A DNA stretch of 64,000 nucleotides, from NCBI GenBank assembly GCA_044377735.1, contig JBILYK010000005.1:27854-91853 (forward strand). The letters run 5' to 3'. Below the pieces are notes generated by a model. The model made no database searches, was not told the origin of the DNA, and saw only the letters and a list, made by a program, of their open reading frames with translations. A program made the position numbers and the translations under genes. Shown here one piece after another: positions 8,899 to 16,099 of this stretch. Position 1 is the first letter of the stretch, and each line of letters starts with the position of its first letter. The stretch comes from Tabrizicola_A sp044377735. Its GTDB lineage: Bacteria; Pseudomonadota; Alphaproteobacteria; Rhodobacterales; Rhodobacteraceae.

Positions 8899-10187
8899 TC
8901 GGCGGCCTCCAAACTGGGAGCCAAGGGCGCAAGCAGCGCGCGGCGACGCAGGGGGCGGGCAAAGAGTGCGGCCAGATCACCAGCCTGTTCGTAAAAATGC
9001 ACCGGGCTGAACACCAGCTCGATCGCCCATTTGGTCGCCAGACCCTCAGCCTCCAGCGGGTTGGCAAGGCCAAGGCCGCAGACGGTCAGATCGGGGCGGG
9101 CGGCGCGGACGCGGTCAAGTTGCAGGTCTACATCCTGCCCTTCGGACAAGGTCGGGCCTTCGGCCAAAAGCGCCAATTCGGGTGCCATCAGATCGCGGTG
9201 CAGGAACGGCGTGCCGACCTCAACCGCGGTCATGCCACATTCGCGGGTCAGGAACCGCGCCAGCGGAATTTCAAGCTGGCTGTCGGGGAAGAAGAAGACC
9301 GATTTGCCCGACAACGTTTCCGCCGCCGCCGCAATCGCTTTTTCGGCGCGGGCGCGTGGGGCGGCGATAACGGATTCGAACAGATCAGGGGCCACGCCGA
9401 ATTCGGTGGCGATGGCCTGCAGCCAAGCGGTGGAGCCTTCGGCGCCAAAGGGGAAGGGGGCCGCGATATGGCGCGCACCGCAGCGCGTCAGGGCAGCGTG
9501 AGTGTCGCCCAGGAAGGGCTGAACCAGCGCAAAGACGGTATTGGCGCCCACGGCGGGCAGATCGGCAGACCGCCGCGCCGGCAAGCAGCGCACCGGGCCC
9601 ACGCCCATCGCCGCCAACAGCGCCAGCGCCTGATCTTCTACCACATCGGGCAAGGCGCCGACGATCAGCAGTTCGCGCGCTGTGGTGGCGGGCAGGGCAG
9701 GGACCATGGCGGCCAAACAGGCATCCTCGCCTTGGGTGAACGTGGTCTCGATGCCCGAGCCGGAATAATTCAGCACCCGCACATGCGGGGCATGCTGTAC
9801 GCTCATCCGTTCGGCGGCGCGGTGCAGGTCCAGCTTGATCACCTCGGACGGGCAAGAACCGACGAGGAAGAGCTGACGAATGTCAGGCCGACGTGACAGT
9901 AGACGCGCAACTTCACGATCCAACTCGGTCTGGGCGTCGGCCAACCCGGCCAAATCCTTTTCTTCCAAAATAGCCGTGCCAAAGCGCGGTTCGGCAAAAA
10001 TCATCACCCCGGCGGCCGATTGCAGCAGATGCGCGCAGGTTCGGCTGCCAACCACGAGGAAGAAAGCATCCTGCATTTTGCGGTGCAGCCAGATGATGCC
10101 GGTCAGCCCGCAAAACACCTCGCGCTGGCCCCGCTCTTTCAAAACGGGTGTGCTAGAGCAGCCAACGCTGGGCAAGGTGCTGGTCAT
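8895..10187 (-). CDS. bchN: dark-operative protochlorophyllide reductase subunit N
   Basis: Partner of BchB in the heterotetrameric catalytic component. With the ATG at 10187 the product has 430 residues, and the three expected [4Fe-4S] cysteines fall at residues 26 (REVFCGLTG), 51 (VGSRTCAHLL) and 112 (VGSCPSEVI). This exactly matches the numbering known for the family and fixes the start. The start codon overlaps the bchF stop as ATGA. An in-frame extension upstream covers bchF sequence and is not real. Confidence 0.97.
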   Translation of the reverse strand: MTSTLPSVGCSSTPVLKERGQREVFCGLTGIIWLHRKMQDAFFLVVGSRTCAHLLQSAAGVMIFAEPRFGTAILEEKDLAGLADAQTELDREVARLLSRRPDIRQLFLVGSCPSEVIKLDLHRAAERMSVQHAPHVRVLNYSGSGIETTFTQGEDACLAAMVPALPATTARELLIVGALPDVVEDQALALLAAMGVGPVRCLPARRSADLPAVGANTVFALVQPFLGDTHAALTRCGARHIAAPFPFGAEGSTAWLQAIATEFGVAPDLFESVIAAPRARAEKAIAAAAETLSGKSVFFFPDSQLEIPLARFLTRECGMTAVEVGTPFLHRDLMAPELALLAEGPTLSEGQDVDLQLDRVRAARPDLTVCGLGLANPLEAEGLATKWAIELVFSPVHFYEQAGDLAALFARPLRRRALLAPLAPSLEAAE

Positions 10188-10672
10188 TTGGCCACCGCCA
10201 TGTCCAGCCGGGCGAGGCGCAGCTTCAGTATGAACTGCGCGGCGTTGATTACATAGGTTCCATAGGCGGCAAGAGCCAGGAACATCAGGCCTTCCGGAGG
10301 CAGGGCCCCGCTTAGAAGCCCCATAATATATCCAGTGTGCAGCGCGATGACCGCAAAACTGAACATGTCTTCCCAATAGAAGGCTGGTGCGAGAAGGTAT
10401 TGGCCGAAGACCACCTTCTCCCAAATCGCGCCTGTCACCATGATCAGATAGAGGACTGCCGTTTTGACAACGACAGAGGCAGTGGCGGCCCAGTATCCTT
10501 CACCGGTTGCCAGGTAGCGCAGCACTAACGCCAGAGAGACGACGAAGACCAGAAATTGCACTGGGGCCAAAATGCCCTGCACCAAGGTCCAGGCCGAGGC
10601 GTCGCGTCTTGCCCGCTCTTCCGCTGAATATAGCGGCTTGCGGGCAGTGCTGTTAAGGCGATTCTGTGACAT
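10184..10672 (-). CDS. bchF: 3-vinyl bacteriochlorophyllide hydratase
   Basis: Adds water across the C3 vinyl group to give the 3-hydroxyethyl intermediate that is later oxidised to the acetyl group of bacteriochlorophyll a. The 162-residue product has the family start with KPLYSAEERARRDASAW. Hydrophobic helices include LAPVQFLVFVVSLALVLRYL and VVVKTAVLYLIMVTGAIWEK, with VFGQYLLAPAFYWEDMFSF after them. It is the first gene of the minus-strand series. A TGT-N12-ACA site lies 58 bases upstream of its ATG, consistent with PpsR control. Confidence 0.95.
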   Translation of the reverse strand: MSQNRLNSTARKPLYSAEERARRDASAWTLVQGILAPVQFLVFVVSLALVLRYLATGEGYWAATASVVVKTAVLYLIMVTGAIWEKVVFGQYLLAPAFYWEDMFSFAVIALHTGYIMGLLSGALPPEGLMFLALAAYGTYVINAAQFILKLRLARLDMAVAK

Positions 10673-10729
10673 TCGTTAGCTTCCGAAAGGCATGTCTGCA
10701 CCCTGATCCTAGACGCCCCAGTCAGAATG

Positions 10730-10747
10730 TGTCAATCAAAACTTACA
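10730..10747. promoter_or_regulatory. PpsR/CrtJ-type operator upstream of bchF
   Basis: TGTCAATCAAAACTTACA fits the TGT-N12-ACA palindrome bound by PpsR/CrtJ in Rhodobacter. It sits in the divergent bchF-ppaA promoter region, which in relatives is a known PpsR target. The matrix is only six fixed bases, so context carries much of the weight. Confidence 0.75.
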
Positions 10748-10874
10748 CAATTTGAGTTGACAGTTTCCGCTCCTCGGTAGGGTTGAAAATGGACTTCAAG
10801 CGTCTGTAACTGTCGAAATTTTCAAGATAAAATAGGGTATTGTAAATCTGACGGCGCCTACCTATCTAAAGGTC

Positions 10875-10892
10875 TGTCAATTGTCTTTGACA
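10875..10892. promoter_or_regulatory. second PpsR/CrtJ-type operator, on the ppaA side
   Basis: TGTCAATTGTCTTTGACA is a second perfect TGT-N12-ACA match, about 100 bases upstream of the ppaA start and 145 bases from the first site. PpsR is known to bind paired sites cooperatively, so the pair may form a loop repressing both directions. That looping is inferred. Confidence 0.72.
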
Positions 10893-10991
10893 TTTCCTCG
10901 CCCCTAAAGGAGACTGTTCCCCAGATGTCCCCGGTCTTGCTGACAGACTCAGCCAATGGCTTTGCGGGTTCCCTAGGGCGGAGCAGGACGA

Positions 10992-11807
10992 ATGCAAGAT
11001 TTTCTGTCCCACGAGCAAAGTCATGCGCCCGCGCGGAATCTTGGTCGTGCGCCCCCACGAAATCTGACCGGGGTGAACTACTTTGCCTCGCAAGTGGTGT
11101 CTTTGCTGGTCGATCGCAACAGCCGCGGTTCGGTGGAGCTGCGCGAACCGCTGGTTCAGGCCATGATCACGGCGTCTGTTTCGGGGTCCGATCACGCATT
11201 CGAACAGCTTTTGGCCGAGGTGCGACGCACAAGGATTTCGCTGGCAGCGCTTGCGGATGTCTATATCCCCGAAGCGGCACGCCGGATGGGCGAGGCTTGG
11301 CTAGCGGACACGATGTCTTGGCTGGAAGTCTCGATCGGCGTGGGGCGGCTGCAAAGCCTTTTGCGCGAGATTGGCAATGCTTGGTTTGCCGACCAGTCCG
11401 GCGACACGGGGCAGGGCACCATTCTACTCATCCTGCCCGACCAAGAGCAGCATACACTTGGTGCGATGGTCGCCATGGGGCAGATGCGGCGATTTGGTGT
11501 CTCGGTCTGCCTGCGGATCGGCCCAAGTTTGGACGAGCTTCGCAATCTGCTCGAGACGCGCAGTTTCGACGGCATCATGATTTCTGTCGGCACCGAGGGC
11601 AAATTGCCCTTGGCGTCAAGCATCGTGAAGTTCTTGAGATCAATTCGTTCCCCCTCAACGCCCATTCTGATCGGGGGGGCCGTGATGTCGACGGTGGAGG
11701 ATGTTGCGTCATGCACAGGTGCTGACCTTGCCTTCAACGACATCGGCGCCGCGCTTGAGGCCATCGGCCTTAAGCCCGACGCATTGTGCACGCTGAAACG
11801 TGCTTAA
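10992..11807 (+). CDS. ppaA: cobalamin-binding antirepressor of photosynthesis genes (PpaA/AerR)
   Basis: PpaA/AerR-type regulator that antagonises the repressor PpsR/CrtJ. The 271-residue product has a helical N-terminal part and a C-terminal B12-binding-like Rossmann domain from about residue 135. In that domain PDQEQHTLGAMVAMGQMRRFG carries the histidine candidate for cobalamin ligation and VGTEGKLPLASSIVKFLRS follows. The gene lies directly upstream of ppsR and divergent from bchF, the standard arrangement. AerR in R. capsulatus also exists as a shorter form from an internal start; whether that occurs here cannot be seen. Confidence 0.9.
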   Translation: MQDFLSHEQSHAPARNLGRAPPRNLTGVNYFASQVVSLLVDRNSRGSVELREPLVQAMITASVSGSDHAFEQLLAEVRRTRISLAALADVYIPEAARRMGEAWLADTMSWLEVSIGVGRLQSLLREIGNAWFADQSGDTGQGTILLILPDQEQHTLGAMVAMGQMRRFGVSVCLRIGPSLDELRNLLETRSFDGIMISVGTEGKLPLASSIVKFLRSIRSPSTPILIGGAVMSTVEDVASCTGADLAFNDIGAALEAIGLKPDALCTLKRA

Positions 11808-11858
11808 CTCTCCGTTGTCCCGAACAGTCGGGTCGACGGCAAACGAGGCGAATAGCTC

Positions 11859-13271
11859 GTGAAAACGGATTCGAACCAACTTCTTGCTGGCATGTCCATG
11901 CCGCTCATTGACCCTGAATTGCTGTCCGACATTGTTGCGACTGCGGGCGATATATCGCTTGTGGTTTCGGCTGACGGGCATGTGATCAGCGTGCTCGCCA
12001 ACCCACATCACGCCGCGTTTGGGCGGCTGTCACATTGGGTGGGCCGCCGAGCCGCCGATATCATGACCGTCGAAAGTCTTGTGAAATTCCAGCGCCGTCT
12101 GGAGGAATTGCAGGCCCCTGGCAAACGCAGCATTGCGGTCGAGTTGAACCATGTGGACGAGGTCATTTCCGAGTTCCCGATCCGCTATACCATGCACTGC
12201 ATTGGCGCGGACAAGGCCATCTTGATGCTGGGGCGTGACCTGCGGCCGATTGCCGAGATGCAGCAGCAATTGGTCATGGCCCAGATCGTGCTGGAGCGTG
12301 ACTATGAAACCCAGCGCGAGATGGACACCCGCTATCGGGTGTTGATGGACGCTACGCGGGATGCGGTCGTTCTGGTCGCCATGAACAACGGCCGGATTGC
12401 CGATCTGAACGCGGCGGCTGCCGTCATGCTGGGTGGATCGCGCCAAGAACTCGTTGGGGCCGCCATCGCGCAAGAGTTTGAGGGGCGCCGTCGCAGCGAG
12501 TTTCTGGAAAGCCTGACCAATATCGCTTCGGCCAATTCGGTCAGCCCTGTTGAGCTGATCGCCCGCCGTTCGCAACGCAAACTGCGAGTCATTCCCAAGC
12601 TGTTTCGCGCGGCGGGCGAACGACTTATGCTGTGTCGGATTGAAACCACCGAACACGGCGCGCGGGCGCAGAATGAGACCGCCGAAAACTTGGAACGGCT
12701 GTTTCACGAAGGCGTTGATGCCATTGTTCTATTGGATGATGACGGCATCGTCACGGCCGCGAACGATGCTTTCCTGAAGCTGACCGATTCCTCGCATGTG
12801 GCCAATGTGCGCGGCCGGTCGATGGCCGATTTCTTGGCGCGCGGCAGCGTCGATCTGCGCGTGTTGTTGGACAATACCAAGCGCGCGCGGCAGTTGCGGC
12901 TTTATGCCACCAAAGTGCTGAACGAGTTTAATGGGCAGGTTCCCGTCGAGATTTCGGCCACCTATCTGAATGACCGGCCGAAACCCGGTTATGGTCTGGT
13001 GATCCGCGATGCCAGCCGCGCTGAAATCTTGCGGCGCACTGATATGGCCACGGGACCGGACGGGATGCGGTCCGTGATCGAACTGGTCGGGTCGTCCACG
13101 CTTAAAGACATTGTGGCCGAAACCACTGAGGTGGTTGAAAAGATGTGTATCCAAACGGCTGTGGACCTCACCCGTAACAACCGGGTCGCGGCGGCCGAGA
13201 TGCTGGGCCTGTCGCGGCAATCCTTGTACGTCAAGCTGCGCAAGTTCGGGCTTTTGGCCAAGGAAGATTGA
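11859..13271 (+). CDS. ppsR: transcriptional repressor PpsR/CrtJ
   Basis: Redox-responsive repressor of photosynthesis and pigment genes. The 470-residue product contains PAS domains: VVSADGHVISVL at about residue 35, the region from RVLMDATRDAVVLVA at about residue 160, and LFHEGVDAIVLLDDDG at about residue 281. A Fis-type helix-turn-helix closes the C-terminus (NNRVAAAEMLGLSRQSLYVKL). Cysteines are at 114, 259 and 430. The last two correspond in context to the pair discussed for disulfide control in Rhodobacter, C430 lying just before the DNA-binding helix. It follows ppaA by 51 bases and ends at a strong terminator. Confidence 0.95.
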   Translation: MKTDSNQLLAGMSMPLIDPELLSDIVATAGDISLVVSADGHVISVLANPHHAAFGRLSHWVGRRAADIMTVESLVKFQRRLEELQAPGKRSIAVELNHVDEVISEFPIRYTMHCIGADKAILMLGRDLRPIAEMQQQLVMAQIVLERDYETQREMDTRYRVLMDATRDAVVLVAMNNGRIADLNAAAAVMLGGSRQELVGAAIAQEFEGRRRSEFLESLTNIASANSVSPVELIARRSQRKLRVIPKLFRAAGERLMLCRIETTEHGARAQNETAENLERLFHEGVDAIVLLDDDGIVTAANDAFLKLTDSSHVANVRGRSMADFLARGSVDLRVLLDNTKRARQLRLYATKVLNEFNGQVPVEISATYLNDRPKPGYGLVIRDASRAEILRRTDMATGPDGMRSVIELVGSSTLKDIVAETTEVVEKMCIQTAVDLTRNNRVAAAEMLGLSRQSLYVKLRKFGLLAKED

Positions 13272-13298
13272 CATCAGGCGAACATGCCTAGGTCAGCA

Positions 13299-13330
13299 AA
13301 GCACCCCTTTCGGGGTGCTTCGTCGTTTCA
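13299..13330 (+). terminator. intrinsic terminator after ppsR
   Basis: The stem AAGCACCCC/GGGGTGCTT with a TTTC loop is followed by CGTCGTTTC. It separates ppsR from the bchE/bchG promoter region. Confidence 0.8.
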
Positions 13331-13384
13331 ATTGATCGCGACCAAGGCCATTTGATCTGCGTCAAGCTGGGCGATTTGGAAAAG

Positions 13385-13402
13385 TGTAACACTGGCTTTA
13401 CA
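13385..13402. promoter_or_regulatory. PpsR/CrtJ-type operator of the former bchE promoter
   Basis: TGTAACACTGGCTTTACA is a perfect TGT-N12-ACA palindrome 16 bases before the ATG of the bchE remnant. Since bchE and bchJ are broken, the promoter it controls now most likely drives bchG, bchP2, bchP and idi. Possible -35/-10 elements are TTTGGA and TTTACA, overlapping the operator. Confidence 0.75.
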
Positions 13403-13417
13403 CTTCTGGTGGCCCCG

Positions 13418-13752
13418 ATGCGGATCCTGTTCATTCACCCGAACTAGCACTCTGGTGGCGTCGAGATTGTCGGCACTTGGCCGCCTGCTTGGGTGGCCTA
13501 TCTGGTCGGCTCGCTGCGCACGGCGGGGTTCAGCGACATTCACTTCATCGACGCGATGACCGAAAACGTCACGCAAGAAGATTTGCGCCAGCGCATGATC
13601 GCTTTGCGCCCGATGTGGTTTGCACCACAGCCATCACTGCCGCGATCCAGAGCGTCACCGACATCATGCATGACAAGGATCTGTTGCCCTTTTTCCGCCG
13701 CGTGGGTCTGGTGCATGTGTCGCTTGGCACTGAAGCGGCGGCGAAGTTGAAG
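13418..13752 (+). pseudogene. bchE: bchE remnant (anaerobic Mg-protoporphyrin monomethyl ester cyclase)
   Basis: BchE is the radical-SAM, cobalamin-dependent enzyme that closes the isocyclic ring without oxygen. The remnant begins MRILFIHPN, meets a TAG stop at 13445, and continues HSGGVEIVGTWPPAWVAYL and HFIDAMTENVTQEDLRQRM. It shifts frame at about 13608 (one base short) into DVVCTTAITAAIQS. The text then jumps to RVGLVHVSLGTEAAAKLK, which belongs roughly 200 residues further on in intact BchE. The radical-SAM CxxxCxxC motif lies in the missing part. The gene position between ppsR and bchG is the usual one for bchE. Confidence in the family rests on the N-terminal and VHVSLGTEAAA blocks. 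Confidence 0.9.
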
Positions 13753-13886
13753 CGAGCCACCTGCCGCGCTTATGGCGATGCTGGCTGCGATTTCAGATCG
13801 CGCCGCAAACCTAGACCGCCAGTGAGGGCTGACCCATGGGGCTCAACTCTGGTCTTGCCCGACTCAAAGATGTAATGCTAGGTTGA
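13753..13886 (+). pseudogene. bchJ: probable bchJ C-terminal remnant
   Basis: Directly after the bchE fragment the reading ATCRAYGDAGCDF resembles the C-terminal signature of V4R-domain proteins (cysteine, glycine-aspartate, cysteine, aromatic). BchJ, normally located between bchE and bchG, belongs to that family. Frame changes and stops follow (after about 13793). The last codons, reading GLNSGLARLKDVMLG and then TGA, run up to the bchG start. The simplest reading is that one deletion joined the 3' part of bchE to the 3' part of bchJ. The assignment is weaker than for bchE because the segment is short. Confidence 0.55.
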
Positions 13887-13888
13887 CA
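13871..13888. promoter_or_regulatory. TGT-N12-ACA match just before bchG
   Basis: TGTAATGCTAGGTTGACA matches the PpsR palindrome and ends one base before the bchG ATG. It lies within the probable bchJ tail. It could be a real downstream operator or a chance match in coding debris. Confidence 0.4.
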
Positions 13889-13889
13889 C

Positions 13890-14798
13890 ATGACCGTATC
13901 GCAAAGCTTACACTCACCGCCTTATCCGCAGCCCCGCGCGATGCTGGAGCTGATCAAGCCGATCACATGGTTCCCTCCGATGTGGGCCTATCTGTGCGGT
14001 GTTGTGTCGGTTGGGGCCTCGCCGTGGGCGGCGCTTCCCTTGGTGATCTTGGGCATCATTCTGGCGGGTCCAGTGGTCTGCGGCATGTCACAGGCGGCCA
14101 ATGACTGGTGCGACCGTCATGTTGATGCGGTGAATGAGCCAAACCGCCCCATCCCCTCGGGCCGGATTCCAGGCCGTTGGGGGCTTTGGATTGCCTTGGC
14201 GATGTCTGTGCTGTCATTGGCCTTGGGTTGGTTCTTGGGGCCTTGGGGCTTTGCCGCCACGGTGGTGGGCGTTCTGGCCGCTTGGGCCTATTCGGCCGAA
14301 CCGGTGCGGCTGAAACGCTCGGGCTGGTGGGGGCCGGGGCTGGTGGGCCTGTGCTATGAGGGCCTTCCGTGGTTCACGGGTGCTGCGGTTCTGTCGGCCG
14401 GGGTGCCCTCGTTCGAGATTGTGACGATCGCGCTTCTTTACGCCTTTGGCGCACATGGCATCATGACGTTGAATGATTTCAAAGCCTTGGAAGGGGACCG
14501 CCAGCATGGCGTGCGCTCGCTTCCTGTCACGCTTGGCCCGGATGTCGCCGCGCGTCTGGCCTGCACCGTCATGGCGCTGGCCCAAGCCTTGGTGATCGCG
14601 CTGGTGCTGGTCTGGGGCCGCCCGTGGCACGCCTTGGCCATTACCGTTCTGTTGTTCGCCCAGTTCTGGGCGATGAAAACCCTGCTGGCCGACCCCAAGG
14701 GCAAGGCCCCTTGGTACAATGCCACAGGAATCGGCATGTATGTCAGCGGCATGATGATTGCGGCCTTTGCGCTGCGCAGTCTGGACGGCGCGTCATGA
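13890..14798 (+). CDS. bchG: bacteriochlorophyll synthase (geranylgeranyl/phytyl transferase)
   Basis: UbiA-family membrane prenyltransferase that esterifies bacteriochlorophyllide a with geranylgeraniol or phytol. The 302-residue product starts MTVSQSLHSPPYPQPRAMLE and contains the conserved LIKPITWFPPMWAYLCG. The prenyl-diphosphate-binding motif NDWCDRHVDAVNEPNRPIPS is near residue 70. A second motif region is HGIMTLNDFKALEGDRQHG, and about nine hydrophobic helices can be traced. It starts immediately after the bchE-bchJ remnant, so the promoter at about 13.38 kb is the likeliest source of its transcript. The stop overlaps the next start as ATGA. Confidence 0.96.
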   Translation: MTVSQSLHSPPYPQPRAMLELIKPITWFPPMWAYLCGVVSVGASPWAALPLVILGIILAGPVVCGMSQAANDWCDRHVDAVNEPNRPIPSGRIPGRWGLWIALAMSVLSLALGWFLGPWGFAATVVGVLAAWAYSAEPVRLKRSGWWGPGLVGLCYEGLPWFTGAAVLSAGVPSFEIVTIALLYAFGAHGIMTLNDFKALEGDRQHGVRSLPVTLGPDVAARLACTVMALAQALVIALVLVWGRPWHALAITVLLFAQFWAMKTLLADPKGKAPWYNATGIGMYVSGMMIAAFALRSLDGAS

Positions 14799-16099
14799 CG
14801 CTGTCTTGGCTCTCCATCTTCCGACTGGGTCTGGTGCAATTGTGCCTCGGCGCGCTGGTGGTCTTGATGACCTCAACCTTGAACCGCGTCATGGTGGTGG
14901 AACTGGCGATGCCCGCTGTGTTGCCGGGGCTGCTGGTGGGCCTGCATTATGCCATTCAGATCACGCGACCCAATTGGGGTTTTCGGTCTGATACACGCGG
15001 CAACCGTACGCGCTTTGTGATCCTTGGCATGGCGGTGCTGGCCTTGGGGGCGTTTCTGGCCACGCTGGGCATGGTCTGGATGCAGACCGCCTATCTGGCC
15101 GGGCTGGTCCTTTCGATCTTGGCCTATACGTTGATCGGGCTAGGGGTTGGCGCCTCTGGTACTTCGCTTTTGGCGCTTTTGGCCACGGCCACGCATCCCA
15201 ACCGCCGCGCGGCGGCTGCCACGATCACCTGGCTGATGATGATCTTCGGCATTGCCGTCACGGCCACCGTGGTGGGTAAGGCGCTTGATCCCTATTCGCC
15301 GCAGCTGTTGCTGGAACTGGTGGCACTGGTGGGAGCGATGGCGGTGGTGGTCACCACGCTGGCGGTCTACGGGATTGAACGCCGTTACCGCAGCGTCACA
15401 CCCGCCGCACATGATCGCCCGATCCCGTTCCGCGTGGGTCTGGCCGAGATATGGGCCGAACGCCGTGCGCGGCATTTCACCCTGTTTATCTTTCTGTCAA
15501 TGACCGCCTATTTCATGCAGGAGCTGATCCTTGAGCCCTATGCAGGTCTGAGTTTCGGCCTGACGCCGGGGCAATCGACCGAGCTTTCAGGCGCGCAGAA
15601 CGGTGGGGTGTTCGTGGGAATGCTTTTGGTCGGCATCGCCGCCACTGGGTTCAAGATCGGCTCGCTCAGGGTCTGGATCATCACCGGCTGCCTTGGTTCA
15701 GCGCTGGCGCTTTTGACGCTGGCCGCCTTGGGCCAGATCCCGCAGGGCGGGGCCTTCCTGCAGCCTGCCACCATCGCGCTGGGCCTGTTCAATGGCATGT
15801 TTGCCGTCGCTGCCATTGGATCAATGATGGCCTTGGCGGGCGAAGGCCGACAGGCGCGTGAGGGCACGCGCATGGGGCTTTGGGGCGCATCACAGGCCAT
15901 TGCGGCGGGCTTGGGCGGGCTGATCGGGGCCGCTGGCGTCGATCTTGCGCGCAAGCTGACCGATGATGCCACAGCCTTCGGTCTCGTCTTCACCTTTGAG
16001 GCTGGGCTTTTCGTCATCGCCGCCGTGATGGCGGCACAGATTATCGGAGCAGGCCAAACGGCCGCCTCGTCGCAGAGTTTCCAAGGGGACCAAGCATGA
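14795..16099 (+). CDS. PucC/BCD-family membrane protein (orf428/BchP2 type)
   Basis: A 434-residue polytopic protein of the same family as LhaA and PucC. It starts MTLSWLSIFRLGLVQLCLGA and continues with TSTLNRVMVVELAMPAVLPG and PNWGFRSDTRGNRTRFV, then about twelve hydrophobic segments. In Rhodobacter the equivalent gene between bchG and bchP (orf428) is thought to help bacteriochlorophyll handling or delivery during antenna assembly. I chose the ATG at 14795, which overlaps the bchG stop; a longer in-frame extension would read through bchG. It overlaps bchP by four bases. Confidence 0.9.
   Translation: MTLSWLSIFRLGLVQLCLGALVVLMTSTLNRVMVVELAMPAVLPGLLVGLHYAIQITRPNWGFRSDTRGNRTRFVILGMAVLALGAFLATLGMVWMQTAYLAGLVLSILAYTLIGLGVGASGTSLLALLATATHPNRRAAAATITWLMMIFGIAVTATVVGKALDPYSPQLLLELVALVGAMAVVVTTLAVYGIERRYRSVTPAAHDRPIPFRVGLAEIWAERRARHFTLFIFLSMTAYFMQELILEPYAGLSFGLTPGQSTELSGAQNGGVFVGMLLVGIAATGFKIGSLRVWIITGCLGSALALLTLAALGQIPQGGAFLQPATIALGLFNGMFAVAAIGSMMALAGEGRQAREGTRMGLWGASQAIAAGLGGLIGAAGVDLARKLTDDATAFGLVFTFEAGLFVIAAVMAAQIIGAGQTAASSQSFQGDQA

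Noticed and set aside
13477..13875. Independent small protein gene between ppsR and bchG
   Set aside because: The frame is explained by shifted pieces of bchE and bchJ; only short stretches have protein character and they belong to those families.
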